Shown here in pieces: positions 38,705 to 51,700 of a DNA stretch of 64,000 nt. Made by a program: the position numbers and the translations under genes. The stretch is from NCBI GenBank assembly GCA_035041965.1, contig JAPYMA010001235.1:1-64000 (forward strand), given 5' to 3'. Every line of letters begins with the position of its first letter. Position 1 is the first letter of the stretch. The DNA comes from Anisakis pegreffii (lineage: Eukaryota > Nematoda > Chromadorea > Rhabditida > Anisakidae). A model generated the notes under the pieces. The model did not search any database and had not been told where the DNA came from. It saw only the letters and a program-made list of their open reading frames with translations.

Positions 38705-38766
38705 CTCAGCAATTTCGATACAGCTCCAAATAAATATGAAGTAATACTTTCACGAGCATGTCTCTG
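38705..38766 (-). CDS. Candidate small internal exon
   Basis: A good acceptor (gtttattgcag at the 38766 side) and donor (CTGAG|gtatat at the 38705 side) bracket 20 codons plus two bases on the minus strand. The peptide contains RHARESITSYLFGAVSK. It lies between PEX14 and acid phosphatase copy 2 but fits neither gene's model. Its family is unknown. Confidence 0.25.
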
Positions 38767-39258
38767 CTGCAATAAACAGTTAAACAGGTAAATAAATGCA
38801 TTCATTAGAAAACATCTAAAAATTCAAGCAAATATAAAAATCATAAAAACAATAGAAATAACGAAATACTTTCACAAAATAATATCATTTAACTTTGACT
38901 TTGCTTTTGCATACTGACTGATCATGTAATGACTTTAACTCAATACAGATGTTTCATTAGAACCGATAAAACATGATGCACCCATCTCATTATATCATTT
39001 GCTATCAGATCAAATCCAAGCATCAAATCAAGCTGATGATCCATTCACATTCAAACGTTCGAACTCCTTGTCACTATCGATATCAGATGCTGAATCTTTC
39101 TTACGAGATACTGCATTCACATCATCTCCTGATGCTCCAGAACTGCTGTAACAATTCGCTTCTTGTGATTACTATTTAATCCTAAGTCATGTTTCAACAC
39201 AACAATTATTGTACATTCGTGAATGCCGAATCAATCTATCTGCGAATAAATTTTTCAG

Positions 39259-41041
39259 CTAAGCCATACTGGAATAAAACAAAGTTAAAAGATGAACAAA
39301 CTTGGGACTTTGTGTTGAGCACTGATTTTGCTCCGCATTCTTTGGTCTTTGCCATGACGGTAACGCTATGGGTTTGAAGTTGATGTTATCAGTATTATTG
39401 GTAGTGTTATTGAGGTGATTTCTAGTGGGATGGAGAGTACCATTGGGTATTGCAGCGAACTGATTTTGATTCAATAGAAGTGATTTAACAGTTGAGATAT
39501 CGTTGCGTAAACGTTCAATTTCACTCCGAGTTGAATTTACTGAAACGATCCAATTGTGTTTCATTGATAAACGTTTACTTCGATTAATTGCGACTAAGAC
39601 CCATGAAATTCATCTGATTTCCTAAGATGATTTCCTTCGATAACAACGTTTCACTCCTCCTTATCGAACAGATCAGCTAAAAAAAACGTGGCAAATCAAC
39701 AATTTCCCGTAATAAACTCCAACTTTCAAACAGAAAACATTCGCAGTTTATGCGCCTCTCAGTTCTCAAATCATTTACTGATATTTTAGTAATACTGATA
39801 GCAACATACCTTGCCCGCCATCAATGGAATTGATTCTCAACAGTGCATTCAACTGTTCTTGTTGTTTATTTATCGTCTGCAGTGTTTGCACACAACTATC
39901 AATTACGAATTTCATCGAGTTTTGCAATTCATTCATCTGAATACTTTTCGTGGTTATCGTTCAAATTTGACTTTCAATCCATTAATACTCTATACTGTTC
40001 AAGATTTTTTGCTGAATCTTTAACTTGAGAGCGCATTTTTATGCATTATCAATGAATGATAATCCGCAATAATCTGTTAATCGTCAATAAATAAACTTGA
40101 ACGCTATGAAAATGATCAATATGATAATGACAATCATATTAGTGACAGTAACATTGTACCTGTTGCTGCACTTGTCGTTGTTCTTCTTTCGCAGGATCGG
40201 GTACGTTAAAGAATCGAGGCAATACAAACGATCTGATAAATTTATAACCGGCAAACGTGATGGCACCCAAAACCACGAATGTATTCATGAATTTCATTAT
40301 TCGATCACCACTACCACTTGATGCCGATTGCATTTGATACTGATACTGATGAAGTGAGCTATCGTTCTGAATTTCATTCATCTCACTGATTCGGACTGCT
40401 CAATTGAGCTTTTGATTGGAAGGCAGGCAATATGAATGTCGTATATCGTCTATCGAAAAAAATGGATGGGTAGTCATTAGAGTTGGGTCAGTGGCCATCA
40501 ATGGAAATCAGACGGGACTGATCAATTGGTAACTATCAAAAATTAATGATCACTGAGTGGCCTCACAGCAGATGACCACTGAATCGCACATAGTCTGTGA
40601 TCACCGATGGACACTCAGCGATTGTCTTGACAGTGTTCAACGCTAGGATGTGTTCCCCATCGAAAGTCAATGAGAGGTTACTGTCGATTACCGAATCGTA
40701 ACCCTCTCCCCACCCCAATCCTTTATTAATTCAAAACTTTCACTAAAGAATACCTGCGATTGTGAGATCACTATTTGCTTGGCTTGTTCAATTTCAGCAT
40801 CGCTCACTCCTTTGGAGCGTAGAAAACGTTTCTGGTTTTCGAATGAGGTTCGTTGAACTTTTGGATCACTCATAAATCTCACTGCTGTATCGATCATTTC
40901 CGGTCGATTAGCATCAGTGTTGTTGGTGTTGCTATTATCAACACTCGAAATAACATTTTCAGTTTGACATTCCGAATCTGCTTGTTGAAGAGAATCACCC
41001 GCTTGTCCTATTTCATCATTCAAATCTTCTGTTTTATCCAT
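39259..41041 (-). CDS. prx-14: Peroxisomal membrane docking protein PEX14 (305 residues)
   Basis: Exons 40754-41041, 40160-40381, 39810-39936 and 39259-39539, all joined in matching phase. PEX14 sits in the peroxisomal membrane and docks the PEX5 cargo receptor during matrix protein import. The conserved N-terminal helical domain is at about residues 48-92 (IDTAVRFMSDPKV, then FLRSKGVSDAEIEQA). A membrane segment at about 127-146 follows (FVVLGAITFAGYKFI), with the typical VLPRFF just after it. A Gln-rich and coiled-coil region (about 160-260) contains SEIERLRNDI, and the tail includes ALPSWQ. The intron 1 acceptor (cagtgag|ATG) is weak, but it is the only one keeping phase. The start follows an acidic leader and no upstream exon is needed. 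The very C-terminus does not look conserved. Confidence 0.9.
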
Positions 41042-42767
41042 CTCAACACTTCGTTTGAGTTGATGAATCTAAACTCCAGATTATAAAAACGACGAAACTT
41101 CTCAAACAAATTGGATCGCACACGATAGACACTTTCAAAAAGGGATCATCAAGTTTCGATATTGAATCGACGAGAAACAAATTCAAGCAATCACTACTCC
41201 TGATTATTGCCGTTACAACCGCATTTGTAAACCGAATAAAAATTTTACTTGAATTATTGAGAGCACATTCATATTTATACACAATGCGACAGTGATCAAT
41301 ACACAGTAATCAACGAAAAGTTATCATAATCATTCAATTGTGATGTAATCAAGAAATAATTAAACTGAGGAATACGCATTCATTATCGTTCTCCAGGACA
41401 ACCTACGAACCTTGTACTGAAGGAGTAGCACTAAAACTGACGTACTTCAGCCTCAACCGTTCGAATCTCGCTCAGGCTTATTCTCATCTTTAGGCCTATT
41501 GCTAGTCTCACGTCTGGGCTTCGATTTTTTTTTTGTTCAAGTCTGACAGGAGTTACAATAGACCAGTATTTGCTGTTAGACCAATACGAATTATACAAGT
41601 TGCCCGTCTCCTTCCTGTTCAACCATATTCATCCGCTCCAGTCCTGTCTTCATTTCCCACTTTAACTGGGATGAAGGCTTATATTGCGATGATGCTTACC
41701 GAGAACAATTGAATTACTTCGTAAACACTTATCAAAAACCAATACAAATGAATAAAAACAGATGGATACATTCATTGACAACATCAAGATGAGGTGAATG
41801 AAACGAACCACAATGGATCCATTCATCCGAAACCATTATTGAACTGATATCATGCGCAGCAGATGAGTAACCTTTCTAGGCAAATTGCTATAAGCGAAAC
41901 ACTTTAAATTATGTACTCGGCACTCACCCATCATCAATTAAGCCCTCTCTTACTATCAGACATTATCTCTTATTGATACGCGATATTGTATTCTCTTATG
42001 GATGATTCCTTCGGTGAATTCCGTCTCTTTCACGTTTTCGTAACAAAAAACTTATGAAATATTGCTAGCAAATAACACCTTATAAACTATGCAAAATCCT
42101 TTTCTCCTCACAATTCCCGTTCTACAATCCAGCACTGCCCATTCCGATTCTCCTTCAGAAAGTGAGACAAGTGGATTGCACTATCCGAAATGAAAAACCG
42201 AACTCTTCAATCAGCTTCACAACAGTCATGCTAAAAAGAGCGAATGACAACCACTATGATGTAACGATAATATGACATGAGATAAAAATAACAATAACGA
42301 CTGTAACAATAAAAATAATACTTACTGATGAATAAATAATAATCATAAATAAATAACAATAATAATACTAACGGTAATGATCATAATGACAGTGATGATG
42401 ACAACATCACTGAAGACAATAATAACGATAACAATGAATGTAATCATTAAAATAATAACAATTACAATGATGGTAGCAACTTCAACAATAATTATAAAGA
42501 CATTAACATTACCAGCAATAAAATGACAACACCAATAATTCTCTTTAACTGAAATAGTACTGGTTACAAATAGATTGAAATAGTTAAAAATGAACGAACT
42601 TACAATACCACTGAACAGTGGTCATTTTGTTGCGGGACGATTGCAAACAGAAACCGAAACAATGACGATCAAACAAACACAAATAAGAGTCAATGAATTA
42701 AAATGAGGATGATAAGAGATTCAAGATGAATGAAACGGATAAGAGTACACATTAATGTAGTGAATAA
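41042..42767. other. Intergenic stretch with AAT/AAC microsatellite
   Basis: No exon chain was found. About 42,280-42,530 consists largely of interrupted AAT, AAC and ATG trinucleotides. This is the region between the 5' end of PEX14 and the 3' end of the modular gene; both genes run on the minus strand. Confidence 0.55.
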
Positions 42768-45700
42768 TTAATCGAACGAGCAACCGAATTCCTCGTTCAA
42801 GCACTGTTGATGTACATCAGTTAATCGTTGACGAACGTCATCGGATATCGCCAAGAAATCAACTGTTGTGAAGTATACATAGCGTGCCAGCACACAATCC
42901 AATCGCGCATGAATGTACCTTAACATTCAATCAATGTCACTCTTTTCAATGCTATTACTGTTGCACTTTACAGTTTTATAACACCATCATAAATGTTTCA
43001 TATTACACATACAATTATGAAAATACCACGCTGATTAGGAAATACCACTTGCATTATGAAGATTCTCATTCATTATGGCAAATGTGTATGTATATATGAC
43101 TCAGACATTAGCTTACTAACAAGATTGTAAGAGGATCTGATCTTCTCAGTAAACAAGATCATGCATTCTTAGCGATGGATTAATCGATGGTGATCATCCG
43201 CTAACACGTCCACTAATAAGATGGATGAATAATGAACAGTCTGTGCAATTTCGCCATCCTCTGCGATATAGGACTCAAGTAAATGCTTCTCATGAATGAC
43301 TCAAAATGCTATAGAATTATCTCCCTCTCTCTCTATTCCTTCGGAAATATTCCATTTACAATGCGCACCTTCAATCCTAATCGCACACTAATAATCTTGC
43401 ATGAAAATTAAACAAACGAAATGTTTTAACAGCTATAATAACAGCAACAACAATAATAATAATAACCAAATAAACAACCTTTTCTGCATTTGTTGGTTCG
43501 AATACGAGCCAGTGCGTTGATTCCAGAACCGTTCCACGTGTTCCAGAATGATATCATCGGGAGGAATCGAATCTGCTGACAGCTCAGCACCACAAGATGC
43601 ACACTGTATCAGACCAACGTTCAAATCGGTGATGAACACCAAATTGAACGGTTCGTCGTTGTGATATGGCCGTGTGAAGCGACGTAAACTTGGTTGTGCC
43701 ATTCGTTCCATCTTAAATTCAATTCATCAACTCTACTACAACTCATATTCCCACTTATCATAACACTGCTAATGATGACAATAATCTTAAAAACGACAAC
43801 AATAATCACCACAGCACTGATGATAAAAACAATAAGAGTAATGGCAGCAATGAATGCGAACTGACCATTTCTTCATGTGTCACCGGGTAATCGCCAGTAA
43901 CTTCCACATCTAAACCCTCGTCTTCGTACAAAGCGATTGACGAAGACGGGCCCACAGAACTGGAACGTTTCATTTGTTTCGATGCCGACTGCACTGCTAA
44001 CAGCTCCTCTGCTTCTGGATCCATTATCGGACGTTTTCGAGTATCATATCTTTAATATTCATTTGATGAATATCACTCACTACAACAAAAACAATCAAAA
44101 CTTACTCTCGTTTCATCCTCTCGTCCTCCCTTCGAATCTTCAGTTCTGCGAGCATACTCGGCTCTTTGCGTTGATATGCTTCAAGTTTAACTCTGGCATT
44201 GCCATGCGGTAATGCAGCTACCATTGCGTTCTGTCCAATATCATAGGTCACCAACGCATATCTGAAACACCATTTTTCAATCATCATCATTCACTCACGA
44301 CGTTGCCATATTTCAATCATATCAATTACAACAAAATACTCGGTTAATAATTATGGTAGCAATAATAACAATAATGAATAGTGAACGTACCTGGAATATC
44401 CATGCTCACTGCTTAATTGCCAAATAATTTTACGCACCGAACCATCAGGAATCGCGTTCGGATGCACGTACGTTTTACGAGTGATCACAAAGTCATGCTC
44501 ACCCTCAACGCATCGAAGTTTCTCGCGATTATAGAAGAATTTGCGCATCGTCATACGACGACCTTGCGACGCATTCCACTGACCTGAATTCCATTGCACT
44601 ATTCCGCTGCACTTAATACTTTATCATATCTACCAGAAGGTCGCACAATATTTTATCGCTAAGAACAGCTTGATAAAGTGTTTCAACATTCTTTTCCATC
44701 GAAACACACAGCTTTTGATGAGTTTTCCTCTTACAATGCAAGGGTTCATGAGTACTCTATTACATTAATTACAACAATAATACTCGGTTAATAATTATGG
44801 TAGCATCAGTAACAATAATGAATAGTGATATCTGATACTCCAGTTTAAAAATATCTGAAAAAAATTGAGAAGCACGGTAGCAATATCATTATTACCAAGA
44901 TTATCAGTGCTGAGATCAGAGACAGCCACACGTGTGGTGTCGACAAGGAATGATAGTTGAACTGGTAATTCGGTTGGTGATCGCACTATATCCAAGTGTG
45001 GCACCATTGTACATACGGGCTCATTTAGACTATAAATATAAATCATCTAAAAGGATGCAACTGGCAGAGAATTTGAAATAATGGTAGAGTTTGATTGATG
45101 TTTTCGTTCAATTCAGAAGATTTATTCATTCGTAAACAAACTGATATGCGTGCATAAATCAGTAGCGTTCGGATGTTATTCGTCCAAAAAATAACTCACT
45201 TCCACGGCTGCAGAAGGATGTCAATGGGTAAATCATTGATCGAATTGATGAAACGACGTCTGAACACAGGATCTGATGTTATTCGTCCAATCTCTTCAGC
45301 CAATGCCCTGAAAGTTTGCATTCGCACAACAGAGTCAGTGCAAAGCGATAGTGTTTTACACTCTTTATAGATTGCACAAACAACTCCGTTGTATCTTCGC
45401 CAGAAAATGCTGCATCCAAATGAAGAACACGATACAGTGACACATCAAAACACTGCTAACAATAACAATACTCGAATAAAACATACTGCTCATCATCCGG
45501 CATTAACATCGGTACATACGACGAACGTCTCGCATTCAGCGGAAGCATCAAAGCAGCTCCATCATCAATACTGTACGATAACAAGGCGTATCTGAAATCG
45601 TTCATTTCATTCTACTCATCAAGCAGTTACTATTATTATAACTACACCTTCATCTCATCCAAAATAACAAATAGAATAACATCAATTAAATCCAACAATC

Positions 45701-48700
45701 CAATGTATCAGTCTTAATCAATTCACATACAAATTATGCAAATCCCACCTAACATTTTCTATTGACAACAGTCAGATATCAGAGAGCACCGATGTGTGCC
45801 TTTCGTTTGCATACGAACAAAGGAACACCTAAACAACTTGCCTAGCATAAGTTCCGTCGGCTCGTTTGCACTGCCAAATCACTCGAACGATTGAATTGGG
45901 TGGATCACAATACGGATGTGAGAATTTACGTCTGATCACACAATAATCGTGATTCTCGAGCGTACATCTCATACCAGCGCTATCATAGTAGAACTTTATC
46001 ACTGACATTCGTTTGCCTTCTTTCGCATTCCATATACCTGAACGTTCACTTACGCATTCATTTACTGATAAATTCACAAATATCTCATGATACATCTCAA
46101 GCAGCTTTATAGTAATGACTCATTACTAACGAGTACTTAATAGTACTCATTAACTCATTACTCATTACTAATTGTTATCCTCATTACTAATGAGGATTAC
46201 AATAACAACGCTATTATCACCTCACTTCAACTGATTTCAACAAACCATACAAATAATACTCGCATCACGAACCGAGATTGTCCGCACCCAGTTCGCTGGG
46301 TCCAATTCGCGTCGTATCGATTATGAATGTCATTTGTGCTCCAATTCCAGTCAGATTTATTTGTGGTACACTTCGGTTCACCGGTACATCAACGGCCCTT
46401 TAAATTCTTCGTTGATTTCACGTAAAACAAAAACTTCAATTCCATCACCAAACTATCACCAACTCAAAAATTCAAATGCAAAAGCGTTTCGATCGCCAAC
46501 TCAATTCTTACGTGAGTGCGATTCAGCAATATGCTTCAGTAATCGCATGAAAGTTTTCGAATACAATTTGACGAATCACGGCAACGTGATGAATTTTCAA
46601 CCAAAGAACAAGTAGAACAAAACAAACTCGAAAACGATATATTAATAATAACAAAAACAAAATGACAACTAACAACGAATCAGCCCTCAGAATGCCCACC
46701 GGTAGAACGCTAATTGAACCGATAAACGTTCTCGTGAACGGTATTGCACTTGTCAGTTGCGCTATACGCTCGGTCATCTCTCTTCAAATCGGTTAATTAT
46801 ACAATATTCGTATTCATCACTTAATAATTTCATACGTAAATCAGTCTGCTTGGCTAATGATAAACCCCCTCCGGATGCACCTATTTGAAGAGATATATTT
46901 CAGTTCCTTAGGTAAGCTTCAATTAGATTCGAATTTAGACCCCGGTCGGATTTTCAGACTCACTTTCACGCCTGTAAGGGGTCTCAACTAGATCTGTATG
47001 TTTAAGATGTATGCTTCGCTACATCGATACGAGTTCACAGTAATCGATCGTATTTACATGATAGATAAATACATCTTAGACGCGTGCATATTTGTGATAG
47101 ATAAATAAATACCAATCGCCACGAACATCGCTGAAAGCAAACGGTGTAAAAGGAATGAAACAATACGAAATTGATGAACGTACTCATCGGAAATCGCAAA
47201 GAATTTCGCCTGACTATCCGGACTTGTCACATTCACTTTGCTCATCTGCTCATCATCGGACATCGCCTCCACATTCACCTGATAAATATGCACTCAGTTA
47301 ATAACTTATACTCATAACAACACATAAAATAAATCAGATTTAAAAGTAAATATTCACTCACCTCGGTGTTGTCGTCAATGTCGGATATATTCGCCGATGA
47401 ATCCGTGTTATTGTTGGCGCTACCGTCAGCACTGTTCATTGGATCTCCTCCACTCCTCTTACCCTTCGTGATCATCCCACTACTGCTACCACGAACATTC
47501 GAACGTCTCACCACTTCACTCGGACATTTTCGAACGTACGCCAGTTGGTTGTTCTTTGAATTGCCATGCGGTAATGGAGGCACATCCGAGCCTGGTGCCA
47601 AGTAGTAGGATATCAACGCATATCTGTAAATGAAAGTTCATTCATTCAATTACCATTTGATTACATTATAATGAGCTAAAATTTATAGGTAAACCATTTC
47701 ATGTGTGATATAGTTGGATATTTGTTAATCAAGTATCTTAAATGAATGAATGCAATTCGTACCTACAATAAACACCCTCTTTCTTAACAATCCAAATCAT
47801 CTTTCGCACTGATTCTGGTGGTCGACAATACGGATGAACGTAAACGCGTTGAACCACGCAGAAATCATGATCGCCCTCGCTGCCTTTCGACTTTTCTTTG
47901 TAGTAGAACTTACGCACATTCATGCGGCGACCTTCTTTTGAATTCCAAGCACCTTCAATCCAGTTTTTTTCTCAAAAACAACACCGTAACTTTTATTCAA
48001 GAACAAATATTCCACTCAGTACCTACTAAATTCAATGCATGCATATCACTGTAAATTGTACATCACCATCACCACGTTATTTACATATACATACTTCTTT
48101 TTATGCAAATGGAATTCGAGATAATTTGAAAGCTGGTTACGCTCTAATCTATTCATGAATTCCAACCAAATTTGCTTCTCTTTTGTTTGAGGAGCGATTT
48201 CACTAGATCAGATGCTATCGACATCTTTGATAAACAAAAAGAGAAACACGAATCGCCCTTAATACCGTTCACATTTCTTTATGATAATCAAACATGATAA
48301 AAGTAATATACCCAAATTATCGGTGCTCAAATCACATACTGGTACTTTAGTGGTATCGACGACGAACGTTATCGCCGCACCGCACCCTAACGGATTCAGT
48401 TTTGGTACGAATGTACACACCGGTACGGTTTCATCCAATCTATAATATAACCTCATTTCATTATCAGTTCCATCATTCACATTGCAGTTATTAACATCTC
48501 ATTCAATCCTGTCAATCATATCGCTTTACCATTCATGGCAATGATCTTACAAGCAAAAACAAACTTCAACATGACAACAGTGACAATGAACCCAATAAAC
48601 GAAATAAAAACGAACTGCTCCTGCAGCAGAAGATCCAACGGAACTGAGTTAATCGAATGAATGTAGACTTGTTTGTAGACTGGTGCAAACGTCACTTTAC

Positions 48701-51700
48701 ACAGCGTACTGTAATACAGTATCACATCAAATACATCAAAACGCATAAACGACAATACTAAACCAAAGCGATAGCCATAGCACTCTTAATATAACTAACC
48801 TCATTACGTTTTTTTGAAAACGTAAGCAACAATAAGTGCCGAATAACAATAAAAACAACTCAAAAATTGATAACAACAAAACAATGATATTCCGAATAAC
48901 TCACTCATCATCCAGTGGCGGTAAATCAAGTATGACCTGTGGACGTCTTCTGAACATGTGATCACGAATAGTCAAATCGCCCGCTGATATCATTTCCGAA
49001 TGTTCATAATCCGAGTAGAAATCTTCGTATTCCTTTAATTTGCCCATTATACGTAGATATACAAGATAATATTAGTAATCAACCATGAACCTCAATTATT
49101 TTAAAAACAAAAAACTTTAAAACACAACATATTAGCAGGCTCATCATCATCGCTATCGGAAATTTGAAGAAGTGTTTCATTGAAAAATGTTTAAAAACGA
49201 ATCATTCAAACAAGTATCAAACGATCTACTCATTTTCTACTAGATATAATGTGTATTTTTAAAAAAACGGAATAATATCGCACGGCATGATATTTAAGAA
49301 TGAATCAGTACGATAGGATGTTATAAGAATGATGATACAAACTAACTGCAGCATAATCCTGATGTAAACGATTATGAATCGATGTGAACGGTTGTGCAAA
49401 ATTCGGATTGCCACTACGATACAACGGCATCATTGATTGGTCATTTGCTGGCGATAATGCCAATGTGGAATCGACCAATTCACTCTTCACCGATAACGGT
49501 ACACGTGGTACGCCGTCCACATAGGCATCTGCTGCGATGCAGTAGGTAATCAGTGCATATCTGTAATATTATCACTGCTATTATCACTATTGACTAATAA
49601 TTGTTACCTGGACAACGAGTAGTTGTTTTGTTAATCGCAGTGAGCGATCGGCGGAATATTTATTTCATTAGAGTTATGATTATTTATTGGACTGGTATTT
49701 GGCTACGATTAATTATGCAAATTATTCACGGCAACTAATTAATTACTCGGTTGTGTTCGGTTGGCCTGCTCGCCTAGCTAGCGGGGTGGCGTAAATTGAG
49801 GCTAAAACAATGCGCACGGAAACGCGAGCATTGTGGCCAGCAACGTTACAAACGTTTGATAGCCTGGCCAATCCAGGTATTATCACAATTATTCACACAC
49901 TTGAATTGATTACAAAAAAAGTTCGCGATAACACAAACCAATCAAACGCATAATACCTGCACATATCGTCCTGTTTAGTGATTTGCCATATGATCTTTTT
50001 GATGGAGTTCGGTGGAACACAATGTGGATGCACGTACGCTTTGCGTTGCACACAAAAATCGTGACTACCCGGTGCACACTTCGCCTTCTCTTTGTTGAAG
50101 AAGAACTTTGTCATTGAGAGACGAGCGCCTCCACGAATATTCCATGGACCTTCAATCAATTTTTTTCATTTACGCCCAAACGTTGACTGAGATCCCGTGC
50201 GATTTACATAAACTTACCAATTTGTGTCAGAGGTAAAAGCGACCTATTCAAAGGAACAAAATTTAAGTGAGTAATGTAACACTATACACTTCCTAAATCT
50301 TTTTCCTTTGGAGAGAAAATCTGGGAGTACTTATTCAAATAGTTTAGATATGGGGATTTATTTAAGGGAATACAGTACGCAATAGATCAACAACACTTAT
50401 AACAATAGAGCAACAACAATATGAAGTCATCGATTGAAAGAATATGAAAACAACATACCGAGTCCATCGAAACACAAATCAGCAGGATTCACTTTTGTTG
50501 TGTCGACGATAAATGACAACGATACTGGATAGCCGAGCAATCGAATTTTTGGTACGGCTTCACAAACTTCGACATCCAATCTGCAATTGATTCTATTCTA
50601 TCCAACCTGACATACATAAAAATAAATAACATTATAACACATGCTATGAACATGCATCTGCTAAACTGACAACGAATATCTCTGATAATGAATGCAGTTG
50701 AAAATGATGAAAACACTCAAATATTTCCAACAAGGAACAACTTACGGTCCATGACGTAACAGCAACGCAACTGGAACGTCTACAATTGAACCAATGAATT
50801 TAGAACGATACACTGGCGATTTCGTTACGTGTGCTATTATTCGATCTTGCTCTCTGTAAATTATCACTATTACTGTATTATTATTATCATTACTATTATT
50901 ATCTTTAATCACTATTTTCTCTACTACCGTTAACATTTCCATTAACCACTTCACTACCAATATCACTATAAACAACAAGTTTTCACTGATGATTAAATGC
51001 ATAATATTCATCAATAGTTATATAAACCATAAGGTCGCAAATTCATAATAATTAAACATCTCAAGGAACGAATCAAAATCTGAACAAGCACATACTCAGC
51101 ATGACGTTTGAGCGAGACGTTATCTGTGACATCTGCTTGAGATTTTAGCAATAACGGTGGTTTGGTGATCAGTTCGGGTGATCTGAAAAAAACAGTCTTC
51201 ATCCTCGATCCGGCACGATCTCGTACAATCAAATGCTCAGACCCAATGGAAGTAAAATTCGGGAGAACAGATGAATTCCTGCTCCCCAAAACGAAATGGG
51301 TCAATTATACCATTGTTCCGAACAAGAATACTGAGAAAGAGTCTGATACAGTACCACATTATACGTATTATCTTAACAAAAATTCCATTGCCATTGGGAA
51401 GCCTCAAATAAAATTCTCTAAATACAAATAACTAACAAGAACAATAGTGATAGCAACAGTATCAATAGTAATTCTGATAGAGTAATGATAATAATATGAA
51501 ATGAGACAATCGTTCGCATTATTTGATCATTCGAATGCAACAATCATATCTCTATATCTCATCGAATAAATCGCTCACAATCAGTATAAATAGTAAAACT
51601 GACAAAACGGTAACGAAAAATAGCTAAAAAACGAACTCATCTCCACGAACGATCGCTGTTGGTCTACGTTTCGGTATGAGCACAATGGGCGGCGGTTGCT

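Noticed and set aside
51162..51431. Plus-strand 89-residue frame
   Set aside because: It overlaps an exon and an intron-borne repeat of the modular gene; its diverged second copy near 52,300 does not keep the frame.
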